Of a stretch of 62,280 nucleotides of DNA, positions 16,981 through 26,901 are shown one piece after another. Source of the stretch: Pyrinomonadaceae bacterium (lineage in GTDB: Bacteria > Acidobacteriota > Blastocatellia > Pyrinomonadales > Pyrinomonadaceae); assembly GCA_022843305.1 (NCBI GenBank), contig JALHNX010000007.1:1-62280 (forward strand). The letters are read 5' to 3'. Position numbers and translations under genes: made by a program. The stretch's first letter is position 1; each line of letters starts with the position of its first letter. The notes under the pieces were generated by a model, which saw only the letters and a program-made list of their open reading frames with translations, made no database searches and was not told the DNA's origin.

Positions 16981-17447
16981 AGAAGACAGAAGACAGAAGT
17001 CAGAAGTCAGAAGTCGGTTGGCGAAGATTTTTTATCTTCTGTCTTCTGTCTTCTGCCTTCTGCCTTCTGTCCTGCGGCAGCGTTCCGAATCTCGAACCGG
17101 CGGAATGCACCGAATCGCGCGGCGCGGTCAAAGACCTTTACTCGTTTCATTTCGGCAACGAGATGAAGTTTTCGCCGGAAAATCTCCAAAAACGCGAGAA
17201 GTTTTTAACGCCGGAATTTTTCAAGTCTTTGCAGACTTTGCAGACGGAAAACGACGTTTTGACGACCAACAACACCGATTTTCCGAAGGCGTTTCGCGTC
17301 GGCACGTGTCAGGTCGTCGAGCCGTCGAAAACAAACTTTGAAGTTTTGCTGTTCTGGAAGGACGACAAGCGCAGCGAACAAAAGGCGATAAATGTCGAAG
17401 TCGTCAAACAGGGCGACAAATGGCTGGTGAATAAAATTTTGAACTAA
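16977..17447 (+). CDS. Lipoprotein whose signal peptide is encoded by a microrepeat pair
   Basis: 156 residues, overlapping gatC by 4 bases (ATGA). Residues 1-15 (MKKTEDRSQKSEVG) are coded by tandem GAAGACA/GAAGTCA heptamers and residues 20-33 (FCLLSSAFCLLSCGS) by the complementary arm TCTTCTG/CCTTCTG. Together they give a positively charged N-region, a hydrophobic core and a lipobox, LLSC. The mature part (FSPENLQKREKFLTPEFFKS, FEVLLFWKDD, DKWLVNKILN) resembles small DUF3828-like secreted proteins, not firmly recognised. Located between gatC and gatA with 3 bases to gatA, so it is in the same transcript. Confidence 0.8.
   Translation: MKKTEDRSQKSEVGWRRFFIFCLLSSAFCLLSCGSVPNLEPAECTESRGAVKDLYSFHFGNEMKFSPENLQKREKFLTPEFFKSLQTLQTENDVLTTNNTDFPKAFRVGTCQVVEPSKTNFEVLLFWKDDKRSEQKAINVEVVKQGDKWLVNKILN
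16980..17073. repeat. Paired heptamer microrepeat arms in coding sequence (GAAGACA / TGTCTTC)
   Basis: Left arm 16980-17014, right arm 17034-17073, separated by 19 bases. Unlike most other copies it lies fully inside an open reading frame and encodes the signal peptide of the lipoprotein. Confidence 0.9.
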
Positions 17448-17450
17448 TTT

Positions 17451-18848
17451 ATGACAATTCGGGAAAAGATCGAAAAAACTTTGGATAACGCCGAAAAACT
17501 GAACGGCGAATTAAACTCTTTTCTTTCCATCGAGCGCGATTACGCAACGAAACGCGCTGATGAATTGGAAAATGATTCGGAAGAAAAATCTCTGCGCGGC
17601 GTGGCAATCGCCGTCAAAGACAATATCTGTACGAAGGATTTGCAGACGACTTGCGGTTCTTACATTCTCAATAATTACAAGGCGCATTACGATGCGACCG
17701 CCGTTAAAAAATTAAATGATGCGGGCGCGGTGATCGTCGGCAAGACGAATATGGACGAGTTTGCGATGGGTTCGTCGAACGAGTCTTCGGCGTTCGGCAC
17801 GGTCAAAAACCCTTGGGATAGGACGAGAGTTCCGGGCGGAAGTTCGGGCGGTTCGGCGGTCGCGGTCGCTTCGGGCGTCGTGCGCGCTTCTCTCGGTTCG
17901 GAAACCGGCGGTTCGGTGCGCCAACCGGCGTCGCTTTGCGGGATCGTCGGTTTGAAACCGACTTACGGCAGAATTTCGCGCTTCGGACTCGTCGCGTTCG
18001 CTTCGTCGCTCGATCAAATCGGCATTTTCGGGCAAACGTCGAAAGACGCGGCGGACGTTTTGGGCGTGACCGCCGGACGCGATGCGAATGATTCGACGAC
18101 CGCCGACGTTGCCGTGCCGGATTACGCGGCGACGCTCGACAACGACATCAAAGGCAAAAAGATCGGTGTTCCGCGCGCGCTTTTCGGCGAAGGTTTGGAC
18201 GACGAGATTCGCCACGCGGTTGAAAAATCCATTGATAACTACAAAAGTTTGGGCGCGGAAATCGTTGATGTCGAATTGCCTTACGCAAAATACGGGATCG
18301 CGGTTTATTACATCATCGCGACCGCCGAAGCGTCATCGAATCTGGCGCGGTTCGACGGCGTGCGTTACGGTTTTCGGGCGGAAGACGCGCACGAACTGCG
18401 CGAGATGTATCGCAAAACGCGCGAAGAAGGTTTCGGCGCGGAAGTCAAACGGCGCATTATGCTCGGAACTTATGTTTTATCGAGCGGTTATTACGACGCG
18501 TATTATTCGAAGGCGCAAAAAGTTCGCGCGCTCGTCAAAAAGGATTACGAAAAGGCGTTTAATACGTGCGACGCGATCCTGACGCCGACTTCGCCGTCGG
18601 TCGCCTTTAAGATCGGCGAGAAATCCGACGATCCGCTGGCGATGTATCTGAGCGATATTTACACGGTTTCGGCAAATCTCGCGGGCATTCCGGGCATTTC
18701 CGTGCCGTGCGGTTTATCGTCGGAAGGCTTGCCGATCGGCACGCAGCTTTTGGGGAATTTTTGGTCGGAAGACGTTCTGCTGAATCTCGCCAACATTTAC
18801 GAAAAGGAATTTCCGCTCGGCGCAAAGCCGAAGATATTCGCAGAGTAA
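17451..18848 (+). CDS. gatA: Asp/Glu-tRNA amidotransferase subunit A
   Basis: The amidase subunit that releases ammonia from glutamine for transamidation. 465 residues, normal. The amidase signature triad is visible: Lys in [12 protein letters not shown] (about K56), the cis-Ser and nucleophile Ser region in [16 protein letters not shown] and [39 protein letters not shown] and [15 protein letters not shown] also fit. Starts 3 bases after the lipoprotein stop. Downstream is a microrepeat pair and then a convergent gene. Confidence 0.97.
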   Translation: MTIREKIEKTLDNAEKLNGELNSFLSIERDYATKRADELENDSEEKSLRGVAIAVKDNICTKDLQTTCGSYILNNYKAHYDATAVKKLNDAGAVIVGKTNMDEFAMGSSNESSAFGTVKNPWDRTRVPGGSSGGSAVAVASGVVRASLGSETGGSVRQPASLCGIVGLKPTYGRISRFGLVAFASSLDQIGIFGQTSKDAADVLGVTAGRDANDSTTADVAVPDYAATLDNDIKGKKIGVPRALFGEGLDDEIRHAVEKSIDNYKSLGAEIVDVELPYAKYGIAVYYIIATAEASSNLARFDGVRYGFRAEDAHELREMYRKTREEGFGAEVKRRIMLGTYVLSSGYYDAYYSKAQKVRALVKKDYEKAFNTCDAILTPTSPSVAFKIGEKSDDPLAMYLSDIYTVSANLAGIPGISVPCGLSSEGLPIGTQLLGNFWSEDVLLNLANIYEKEFPLGAKPKIFAE

Positions 18849-18849
18849 T

Positions 18850-18945
18850 GGGGAAAAAGGGTAAAAGGGTAAAAGGGTAAAAGGGTAAAAGTTTTGTTGA
18901 TTTTAGACAACCAACTTTTTCCCTCTTTCCCTTTTTCCCTTTTTA
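18850..18945. repeat. Paired octamer microrepeat arms (AAAAGGGT / CCCTTTTT)
   Basis: Left arm 18850-18890 carries four copies of GGGTAAAA. Right arm 18911-18945 has CTTTTTCCCT words. Between them is a short stem GTTG...CAAC. It lies between the stop of gatA and the stop of the convergent GGDEF-EAL gene and overlaps the latter's stop. Confidence 0.88.
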
Positions 18946-21189
18946 ACTATTCATCAATCTCAGATGTGAAAATTCGCGGTTTTGGGCGACGGCGTTCGGG
19001 TTATTGTCGGGAATGATTCTTTGCCAGCGGTTTTTGTCTGCGACTATTTTTTCGGCTTCGTCGAGCGGCACGGGGCGCGAGAAAAGATAGCCTTGTCCGT
19101 ATTCACAGCCGAGAATTCTCAACTGGTGAAGCTGGTGAATCGTTTCGATGCCTTCGGCGACGACATCGAGATTTAAGGCTTTGGCGAGCGCGATGACCGT
19201 GCGGACGATCTCGCCGTTTTCCGTGCCGTCTTCCATCGTCCCGACAAATGAGCGGTCAACCTTGAGCGTGTCAATCGGAAAGCGGTGCAGATAGCTCAAA
19301 CTCGAATAACCCGTGCCGAAATCGTCAATCGAAAGCTGAAGCCCGAGATTTTTTAAACGCTTGAGCATCGCAATCGCTTTTTCGGGATTATCCATCACCG
19401 CGCTTTCCGTGATTTCCAGTTTCAGGCATTGCGGCGCGATTTGCGTTTTGATTATTATGTCCTGAATCTGCTCGACAATATCGCCGTGTGCGAAATGCTT
19501 GCCCGAAAGATTGACGCTCAAAAACAGCGGGCTGCCGTTCGGGTCGAGCTGCTGAAATCTGACGATCCGGCGGCAGGATTCTTCGAGCATCCAATAGGTA
19601 ATCGGAATGATCAAGCCGGTTTCTTCGGCGACGGGAATAAATTCGTTCGGCGGAATCAAACCTCTCTGCGGATGCTGCCAGCGGATAAGCGATTCAAAAC
19701 CGCTCAACTGCATCGTGCCGAGCGCGATAATCGGCTGGTAAAAAGCGCACAGCTCGCCGCGTTCGACCGCATACCGGAGATCGGTTTCGATCTGGTGCAG
19801 AGTGACGGCGCGGGTGCGCATCGTCTGGTTGAAAATCTCGTAATTCTTGTTGTGGTCTTTCGCGTAATACATCGCAATGTCGGCATCGCGCAAGATTTCT
19901 TCGGCTTCCTCGTAATTTGCGCCGCCAAACGAGATTCCGATGCTCGTATTGATGAAAATTTCCCTGCCGCTGATGTTGAACGGATACGAGAATTTGTAGT
20001 TGATAAGCTGTGCGAAACTTACTACGTCGTCGGTGTCTTTGATATTTGTCAGAATAATGGCGAATTCGTCGCCGCCGAAACGGGCAAGCAAATCGTCGTC
20101 TTTGATGAGTTCCTTTAATCTTTTGCCGACGGCTTGAATCAGGTTGTTGCCGATCGAATGACCGAGACTTTCGTTGACGGTCTTAAAGCGGTTGAGGTCC
20201 AAGAAAAGAATGGCGAAATTGTATTCAGGATTTTGTTTGTGCTTTTCGAGCGAGAATTTGAGTTTTTCGATAAATGAATTGCGGTTCGGCAGATTCGTCA
20301 GCGCATCGTGAAAAGCCGCATAGCGAAAGCGTTCCTTGCTTTTACGCAGAGCCTGCCCGATTCTTTCCTGTTCGGCAATGTGTCGTTGGAGTTCGACAAT
20401 GTGATTTTCGGCTTGTTCGGCGCGTTCGCGTTCGGCTTGTTCGGCTTTCGCCGAGGTTTTCTTAATATCGTCGGCATAACGGCGATACGTCATATAAACG
20501 ATGGCGAAAAATCCGACGACGACGGCAAACAGGAAAATATTTATCGGCTGTAAAGCTCTGACCGCAACACCCGCCAGAATCGCGCCCGTAAAATACATTA
20601 CCAGCGCGTTTAAACAATATTCGTTCCAAACTTCCCAAACCGTCTTTTCGCTTTTGAGCGCGATAAAAACCGCGACGCATATCGAATTCACGACAAACTG
20701 CGTGAACGCCATTGCCGTAATCATCGCCAACAGACGCGAATTGTTTGCCGTGTTGGCGACGGTTTCGGTCGCGCCGAACAGATAATCGGCGACACTTGCC
20801 GTCAGAAATGTCGAAATGGCGGCGACCGCGACGTTTAAGAAGATGGTTTTGGTTTTAATCGAAATTCCCTGCCGGCGAAGATTCAGCGAGGTGTAACAGG
20901 ATTCGAGCGCCGCGAGCAGAACCGCGACTTCGCCGCCGTAAATCAACAGCGACAGAATGATCAGCGCGTCGGAAATCGTCAAATGGATTTTTGTGCGCGG
21001 AAGCTGGATGCGCAAATATGAGCTGAAGAAAACCGTCACGACCGAAAGCGCGATTAATCCCGCATTAATTTTTTCAACGGGAAAACAATAAATCACCCAC
21101 GCCAATACGGCAAAGCCTGCCGGCAGAATTCCCGCCAGATACAGATTGATATTTCGTTCTTTTTTCTCCACTGTGAATGATTGGGACAA
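18943..21189 (-). CDS. Membrane GGDEF-EAL cyclic-di-GMP enzyme
   Basis: 748 residues. The N-terminal ~230 residues are hydrophobic with about seven membrane segments (LAGILPAGFAVLAWVIYCFP, LIALSVVTVFF, FLFAVVVGFFAIVYMTYRR), a MASE-like sensor. A short coiled coil follows (residues 240-280), then GGDEF with intact ARFGGDEFAIIL, then EAL with FESLIRW (ESL for EAL, catalytic Glu kept), LKLEITESAVM, IDDFGTGYSSLSYLHRFPID and VAEGIET. Both activities look possible; one may be regulatory. Start is TTG 21189 (no SD seen); GTG 21171 is an alternative. Confidence 0.93.
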   Translation of the reverse strand: MSQSFTVEKKERNINLYLAGILPAGFAVLAWVIYCFPVEKINAGLIALSVVTVFFSSYLRIQLPRTKIHLTISDALIILSLLIYGGEVAVLLAALESCYTSLNLRRQGISIKTKTIFLNVAVAAISTFLTASVADYLFGATETVANTANNSRLLAMITAMAFTQFVVNSICVAVFIALKSEKTVWEVWNEYCLNALVMYFTGAILAGVAVRALQPINIFLFAVVVGFFAIVYMTYRRYADDIKKTSAKAEQAERERAEQAENHIVELQRHIAEQERIGQALRKSKERFRYAAFHDALTNLPNRNSFIEKLKFSLEKHKQNPEYNFAILFLDLNRFKTVNESLGHSIGNNLIQAVGKRLKELIKDDDLLARFGGDEFAIILTNIKDTDDVVSFAQLINYKFSYPFNISGREIFINTSIGISFGGANYEEAEEILRDADIAMYYAKDHNKNYEIFNQTMRTRAVTLHQIETDLRYAVERGELCAFYQPIIALGTMQLSGFESLIRWQHPQRGLIPPNEFIPVAEETGLIIPITYWMLEESCRRIVRFQQLDPNGSPLFLSVNLSGKHFAHGDIVEQIQDIIIKTQIAPQCLKLEITESAVMDNPEKAIAMLKRLKNLGLQLSIDDFGTGYSSLSYLHRFPIDTLKVDRSFVGTMEDGTENGEIVRTVIALAKALNLDVVAEGIETIHQLHQLRILGCEYGQGYLFSRPVPLDEAEKIVADKNRWQRIIPDNNPNAVAQNREFSHLRLMNS

Positions 21190-21430
21190 GAGTAGAATTG
21201 ATTCGGTCTAGATTTTAAGAAATTAGTTTTTTAGGGAATGAGCTTGCAAGAATTGCATCAAGCCTTTGTTATTATATGTTAAAGAACACGCATTTTCCAA
21301 GAAAAATCTTTAAACCGGGAAATTTCAGTGATTTGCCGATTATCGCAACCTTGAAAACTATGAATAGAATCGTCAGCGCGGCGATTTTTTGAAGAACCGA
21401 ACACAACAAATTTTTGGAAGTCCTTTCAAG

Positions 21431-21470
21431 AAAAAAACGCGGAAACAATTTTTGCCTCCGCGTTTTTTTT
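21431..21470. terminator. Bidirectional intrinsic terminator
   Basis: AAAAAAACGCGGA, 13-base loop, TCCGCGTTTTTTTT. It ends transcription of the subtilase gene on the minus strand, whose stop is at 21487. Confidence 0.9.
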
Positions 21471-21486
21471 GTTTACTCAGCAAGTT

Positions 21487-24093
21487 TTACTGCATTCCGG
21501 GCGTGTTATCGCCATTAACCAGAATACCTCTCGTTTGCGACTGTGTGCTGTCGCTGACCAGCAAGCCGTCGCTCACCAGCAAACCGTCACTGACTAATAA
21601 ACCGTCGGCAATCGGCGTATTGTCGGGCAATGTGGAATTGTTGGCGAACAAAATGCTCGAAGGGCTGAACATTGTTCCGCTTAACAAGGTTTGATAACCC
21701 GTCGTATTCGCCCCGTTTGCCAGAATTACGCTGTCGCTGACCAACAAACCGTCGCTGACCAGTAAACCGTCGCTGACCAGCAAACCGTCGCTGACCAGTA
21801 AACCGTCGCTGACCAGCAAACCGTCGCTGACCAGTAAACCGTTGGCATAAAAGCCCTGGTATTGCGTGATGAGTTCCGTTCCGGTCAATGCGCCGTAGTT
21901 CGGAAATATTCCGCCCGACCATTGAAATTTCGTTTCCGCAATGGTCGAATAATGTTCCGGTAAATTGTTAGTTCTCAAAAGCGGCGTTCCCAAAGCCGTC
22001 GGGTTCGGCAAATCCTGCCGAATCAGTTTGGCAAGTCTGACCGCGCCTTCGACGTTCAATGAACCCGCGCCCTGTTCGAGCGTATTGAATCCGGCAAGCC
22101 GCTGCGCCGTGTATTGCAGGATCATCTTGACCATATTCGGAGTCAGTTTCGGGTTTGCCTGAAGGAGAAGGGCAGCCGTTCCGCTGACGATCGGGGTCGC
22201 CATCGAAGTTCCCGAAAGATACATCATACGACGCTTATCATCTGCGCTGTTCGAGAGTTTCAACTGGGGATTCTCGCCAATAAGCTCGTTATCTTTTGCC
22301 AACGCGCCGATGAGTTTGTTACCCGGCGCGACTAAATCCGGTTTGATGAGATTGTCGTAATGCTTAACGTTTTCGTCATCCGTCCAAAAGGAACGCGTCG
22401 GACCGCGCGAGCTGTATGTCGCAATACCGTCATCGTTTCGCTTATCCGTGCCGAAAGTATTGGTCGCGCCGACTGTGATGACGGACGGATCATTTCCGGG
22501 CGAATGAATCGCGCCATAGAGCTTTTGCCCGTTCGCGTCTTTTCCGTGATTTCCGGCGGCGGCAACGACGACGATTCCGGCGGCGGTTAATTTTCGGACG
22601 GCGCGGCACAACGGGTCGTTGCGCCACGATTCGATTGCCGCCGCACCGAGGCTCATATTAACGACCTTGATATTGAGTCTTGTGCGGTTGCTGTAAATCC
22701 AATCAATCGCGCTGATTAACCGCGCACTCGAACCGACACCGACATCATTCAAAACGCGGATGTTGATGAGCTTGGCATTCGGCGCGATGCCGCTGTATTT
22801 CGCCACGAAATTTCGATCATTGTTGTCGCCGAATTTTCCGATGCCGCCGGCGGCAAGCGTGGCGACGTGGCTGCCGTGACCGAATTTGTCCTTATCTTCG
22901 CTGCCGGTATTTGTAAAATCAATTTTTTCGAGGATTCGCTTATTGCCTGTGTAATCAACAAATGCGCGATGGTCTTCACGAACGCCCGAATCAACGACGG
23001 CGATCCCGATGCCACTGCCGTCCAGCAGATTTGAAACGCTGTTTATGATAGGCAATGAAAAAATCGGCGTTAACGACGGGCTTGAGATCAGCGAATTGCG
23101 AACCAGTTCCGCGCCGGTCGTCGTTTCGATATGACCGAGAGTTTTCATTTCTCTGTCAAGCGAAAGATGACGCGCGCCCTGCGCCGACACGACTTCTTCG
23201 GCAACCCGCGCGGGCAGTTCCAGCACGAGCATATTCAAACTGTTGGCTTTGTCCGAAACATACACGCCGTGGCGGTCGAGAACGCTGAGCAGCTGGCGAT
23301 TGTTAATATCGTCCGCCTGCAGGATGACTTTGACCGTCTGATCCGGATTCGTCGTCATCAGCTCGCGCAGATCGGGCGAGATTTTGTCGCCGACAAACGA
23401 ATCTTCCGAATTTACCTCGTTCAAATCAATTTTGCCGAAACGCTTTTTCAGCAGATTATCAGCCAGCACTTCCGAATCGTAATTTTCCAGCGTTCCCGTG
23501 CTGATAAACTGTATTTTCCCGTCATTCAAGAATTGACGAAGTTTTTCGGCGATCTGCGCTCCGAATAAAGGATTGTTTTGACTAAAACTCGTTACGTCTT
23601 CGACGACGACAATCGCGCCGTTCTTTACTTTTTCGATTGCCGCGAAAACCGTCTCAAGACGCGCGGTGATTTCCCCTTCGTTTTCCGCGCCCATAATGAT
23701 TTGCGTGAGATTGACTTTCAAAAGCCGTTTTCCGCGTAGCTCCTTTGACACATTCGCAGCTGCCAGACGCAGTGCCAGGTTTTCAATCACGGCAAACCGC
23801 TTACTGCCGTATTTATCAACCAAAAGCGTGCCTTTTTTATCGAACGACTTTGAAGCCAAAGCCTTTTCGAGCTTTTCCGTTTCGCTTTCCAAACCTTCGG
23901 TCAAACGAATTCTGCCTTCTTCCGCAAACCGCGAAAGGTCTTCGATAAAATATGAGTTTTCAAATTTTGTTTGCGTGGAAATATTTGATTTTTCTTCCGC
24001 AATATTTGTCGTTTGTCCTTTGACGATCGGTGTGAGAAGGATTGATATGATCAATACTAAAGAAACAAAACCAGGGGTGTCAGTTTTTCTCAT
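21487..24093 (-). CDS. S8 family serine peptidase with C-terminal GLLVSD repeats
   Basis: 868 residues, secreted: the signal peptide is in SLVLIISILLTPIVKG. After an N-terminal prodomain-like region (to ~345) comes the subtilase domain: Asp in GIAVVDSGVRED, His in KFGHGSHVATLAAG, oxyanion Asn in VVVAAAGNHG, Ser in YLSGTSMATPIVSGTAALL. All triad residues are present. The last ~110 residues carry six plus three tandem GLLVSD hexapeptides joined by a linker (SVILANGANTTG, FANNSTLPDN). A good SD (AGAGGA) precedes ATG 24093. The tail may be a surface or aggregation module; its role is not known. Confidence 0.94.
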   Translation of the reverse strand: MRKTDTPGFVSLVLIISILLTPIVKGQTTNIAEEKSNISTQTKFENSYFIEDLSRFAEEGRIRLTEGLESETEKLEKALASKSFDKKGTLLVDKYGSKRFAVIENLALRLAAANVSKELRGKRLLKVNLTQIIMGAENEGEITARLETVFAAIEKVKNGAIVVVEDVTSFSQNNPLFGAQIAEKLRQFLNDGKIQFISTGTLENYDSEVLADNLLKKRFGKIDLNEVNSEDSFVGDKISPDLRELMTTNPDQTVKVILQADDINNRQLLSVLDRHGVYVSDKANSLNMLVLELPARVAEEVVSAQGARHLSLDREMKTLGHIETTTGAELVRNSLISSPSLTPIFSLPIINSVSNLLDGSGIGIAVVDSGVREDHRAFVDYTGNKRILEKIDFTNTGSEDKDKFGHGSHVATLAAGGIGKFGDNNDRNFVAKYSGIAPNAKLINIRVLNDVGVGSSARLISAIDWIYSNRTRLNIKVVNMSLGAAAIESWRNDPLCRAVRKLTAAGIVVVAAAGNHGKDANGQKLYGAIHSPGNDPSVITVGATNTFGTDKRNDDGIATYSSRGPTRSFWTDDENVKHYDNLIKPDLVAPGNKLIGALAKDNELIGENPQLKLSNSADDKRRMMYLSGTSMATPIVSGTAALLLQANPKLTPNMVKMILQYTAQRLAGFNTLEQGAGSLNVEGAVRLAKLIRQDLPNPTALGTPLLRTNNLPEHYSTIAETKFQWSGGIFPNYGALTGTELITQYQGFYANGLLVSDGLLVSDGLLVSDGLLVSDGLLVSDGLLVSDSVILANGANTTGYQTLLSGTMFSPSSILFANNSTLPDNTPIADGLLVSDGLLVSDGLLVSDSTQSQTRGILVNGDNTPGMQ
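21548..21608. repeat. 18-bp coding tandem repeat, three copies
   Basis: Copies of CTGACCAGCAAACCGTCG, which on the minus strand code for the hexapeptide DGLLVS. Slightly diverged copies in the last codons of the subtilase. Confidence 0.9.
21731..21845. repeat. 18-bp coding tandem repeat, six copies
   Basis: Six near-identical copies of the same unit, with alternating CAGC/CAGT at one place. The alternating pattern suggests a two-unit (36-bp) duplication. Codes for GLLVSD six times. Confidence 0.9.
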
Positions 24094-24311
24094 TGTTTTT
24101 TTCCTCTTATTCTTTACCTCTTGTTTTTTACCCTTTGGGTGAAACTATCCGCAGTTCCTTAAGCAACCGGAATACCATTAAGAAAAATAAAATATAAATC
24201 AATGTTTATCGGCTTATAATTTTATTAATTAAATATAGCGAAATTCCGACCGGATGCCGGTTCGTTCAATCGGTCAAAATAACTTGCAAAATCAATCAAT
24301 TTGACCGAACC

Positions 24312-24352
24312 AAAAAAGGCGGCGGAAATTTATGTTTCCGCCGCCTTTTTTT
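24312..24352. terminator. Intrinsic terminator
   Basis: AAAAAAGGCGGCGGAAA, 6-base loop, TTTCCGCCGCCTTTTTT: 17 pairs. Downstream of the S9 peptidase on the minus strand and usable in both directions. Confidence 0.92.
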
Positions 24353-24370
24353 GCTTTTGTATAAAGGATT

Positions 24371-26512
24371 TTACTTGGTAATGCCGACCTGCGTCAGCGC
24401 GTAAGCATAATCAAACGCAATTTCCTTCAAACGGTCGTATCTGCCGGAAGCACCGCCGTGTCCCGCGCCCATATTGGTTTTGAGCATCACGACATTATCG
24501 TCGGTCTTCATCTCGCGCACTTTGGCGACGAACTTCGCGCCTTCCCAATACGGAACTTGGCTGTCGTTGAGCGAAACTTCGACGAGCATATTCGGATATT
24601 TCTGCGCCTTGATGTTTTCATACGGCGAATACCGGATCATATAATCCCACGCCTGCTTTTCGTTCGGATTTCCCCATTCGATCCATTCCTCGGTCGTTAA
24701 GGGCAGAGTTTCGTCAAGCATCGTGTTCATCACGTCAACAAACGGAACCTGCACGATCGCGGCTTTAAATGTTTCCGGCGACATATTAACGACACCGCCC
24801 ATCAAAAGCCCGCCCGCGCTTCCGCCCTGAATAACGATGCGGTCGGCAGACGTGTATTTATTTGCCTGAAGCCATTTCGCCGAATCAATAAAATCGTAGA
24901 ACGTGTTTAGTTTCTTGAACATTCGTCCTTCCTGCCGCCATCGTTCGCCGAGTTCCGAACCGCCGCGAATATGCGCGATGGCGTAAATCATTCCTCTGTC
25001 CAAAAGGCTCAAACGCGCCGTCGAAAAATCGGGGGTCATCGAATAACCGTAACTGCCGTAAGCGTAAAGCAGCAGCGGCGCACTTCCGTCGAGCTTTGTT
25101 CCCTTTTTCCAGACAATCGAGATCGGAACTTTCGCGCCGTCGCGCGCCGTCGCCCACAGACGCTTGGTTTCATACTGCGTTTTATCGTAGCCCGACGGAA
25201 TTTCCTGTTGCTTCAGCAATTCGCTTTTACGCGTTTTGAAATTGTATTCATACGTCGAAACGGGCGTAATCATCGAAGCGTAGTTATAGCGAATCGCCGG
25301 CGCGTCGTATTCGGCGTTCTTGCCCATACTCATCGTATAAACTTCTTCGGGCGTTTGGATTCGCGTCGCCGCGCGGCGCGTTTTCAGATTCATTACTTTG
25401 AGATATTCCAAACCGTTTTCGATTTCCGCCACGACCGCGAAATCCTTGAAGAAATCAATGCCGTCAATTTTAACCGCCGGATTATGCGGAATAAAATCTT
25501 TCCAGTTCTTCTCGGACGGGTCTTTCAAAGGAGCGCGGACAACTTTGAAGTTTTCCGCCGCTTTGTTAGTCACGATATAAAATTCGCCGTTGTTGAAATC
25601 CGCCGCATATTCGTGTCCTTCACGGCGCGGGCTGAGAACTTTCCATTCGCCGGTCGGATCATCCGATGGCAGATAACGGTATTCACGCGAAGTTTTGGCA
25701 ATAGAGCCTAAGAAAAGCATCTTTTTATCCCGCGAACGACCGACGCTGATGTTAAAAAGCACGTCTTTTTCTTCAAAAAGCAGATCGTTTTTATCAGTTC
25801 CGAGAAGGTTGTGCCGCCATAATTTATCGGAACGCTTGGAAACCGCGTCTTCCTGCACATAGAACAAATATTTGCCGTCGTTCGACCATTCGATTGACGT
25901 AACGCGCTCGATCTTATCGGGCAAAATCTTACCCGTCCGTAAATCTTTGATCTGCAAAGTATATTGACGATAGCCGTTCGTATCGGTCGAAAACGCGAGC
26001 AGATTGCCGTCATCGGAAACCTCGAACGAATCAATCGAGAAATATTCGAAGCCTTTCGCCATTTCGTTCTGGTCGAGCAGAACCTCGGCGTCTTTGCCGT
26101 CGCGCGCTTTGCTTCTGAGATAGGTCGGATACTGCTTTCCTTCTTCGGTGCGCGTGAAATACCAGTAAGCGCCGAGCCTATAAGGCACACTCACATCGGT
26201 TTGCTTGATGCGTCCGAGCATTTCCTTATAAAGATTGTCCGCAAAATCCTTGTGCGGGTTCATAAAACTTTCGGTATATGCGTTTTCCGCTTTCAAATAT
26301 TCTTCGACCTCGGGGCGCACTTTGCCGGTTTGCGGGTCTTTGGCGCTGCGCATCCACGCGTAGTTATCGGTAATTTCGTAGCCGTGAATCTTTAATACTT
26401 TCGGTTCTTTTTTTGCAACAGGCGGTTTCATATCTGTCTGGGCAACGCTGACGGCGTTGCCGGTAATAATCACAATAAATGCCAAACTCAAAACGTAAAA
26501 CATTTGTTTCAT
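24371..26512 (-). CDS. S9 family peptidase, oligopeptidase B-like
   Basis: 713 residues with signal peptide MKQMFYVLSLAFIVIITGNA, cut near SVAQT, so periplasmic or secreted rather than cytosolic as in classic PtrB. An N-terminal beta-propeller (residues 60-430) precedes the alpha/beta hydrolase domain: YGSYGYSMTPDFS, GMIYAIAHIRGGSELGERWR, nucleophile Ser in VIQGGSAGGLLMGG, Asp in VEVSLNDSQVPYWE, His in GAGHGGASGRYD. These match oligopeptidase B, which cleaves after basic residues in short peptides. SD AAGGAG before ATG. A terminator follows. Could cooperate with the neighbouring subtilase and TonB receptor in peptide use (inference). Confidence 0.94.
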   Translation of the reverse strand: MKQMFYVLSLAFIVIITGNAVSVAQTDMKPPVAKKEPKVLKIHGYEITDNYAWMRSAKDPQTGKVRPEVEEYLKAENAYTESFMNPHKDFADNLYKEMLGRIKQTDVSVPYRLGAYWYFTRTEEGKQYPTYLRSKARDGKDAEVLLDQNEMAKGFEYFSIDSFEVSDDGNLLAFSTDTNGYRQYTLQIKDLRTGKILPDKIERVTSIEWSNDGKYLFYVQEDAVSKRSDKLWRHNLLGTDKNDLLFEEKDVLFNISVGRSRDKKMLFLGSIAKTSREYRYLPSDDPTGEWKVLSPRREGHEYAADFNNGEFYIVTNKAAENFKVVRAPLKDPSEKNWKDFIPHNPAVKIDGIDFFKDFAVVAEIENGLEYLKVMNLKTRRAATRIQTPEEVYTMSMGKNAEYDAPAIRYNYASMITPVSTYEYNFKTRKSELLKQQEIPSGYDKTQYETKRLWATARDGAKVPISIVWKKGTKLDGSAPLLLYAYGSYGYSMTPDFSTARLSLLDRGMIYAIAHIRGGSELGERWRQEGRMFKKLNTFYDFIDSAKWLQANKYTSADRIVIQGGSAGGLLMGGVVNMSPETFKAAIVQVPFVDVMNTMLDETLPLTTEEWIEWGNPNEKQAWDYMIRYSPYENIKAQKYPNMLVEVSLNDSQVPYWEGAKFVAKVREMKTDDNVVMLKTNMGAGHGGASGRYDRLKEIAFDYAYALTQVGITK

Positions 26513-26901
26513 TTTGCCAAACTCCTTTTTATTTTGGAAGATTAAGATTTTGATTACAACATTTTACGCTATTCTACCAGTTTTGTTTCGCTTTCGGTAA
26601 CAAACAATTTTGGTATTTCGACGGATTTAAGATTAGCCGACACAGATCGAAAATTTCGGCTTTATTCGTCGGGCAAATTTTTATCCGCGCTGTTCTTATT
26701 CTTTGCGAAGATTATAAATTATCCATTTTTTTGTAAATAAAGCATTTTTTTGTTGTTTTTAAGGCAGTAATTACGAACTAAGTCCTTCAATAATTATATT
26801 TATTATTACGGAACGAAATTTGCTAATGTAGTTTCAGTTGTCAAGTCTCTATTTATAACATTTCAATCGGCTTTATCAAGTAAACCTTAAAGGAGACTTT
26901 T
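26513..26901. other. AT-rich divergent intergenic region
   Basis: About 390 bases, very AT-rich, between the S9 peptidase and TonB receptor genes. It should contain both promoters. A clear SD (AAGGAGAC) precedes the TonB ATG. I see no gene or repeat and cannot fix the promoter elements by eye. Confidence 0.5.
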
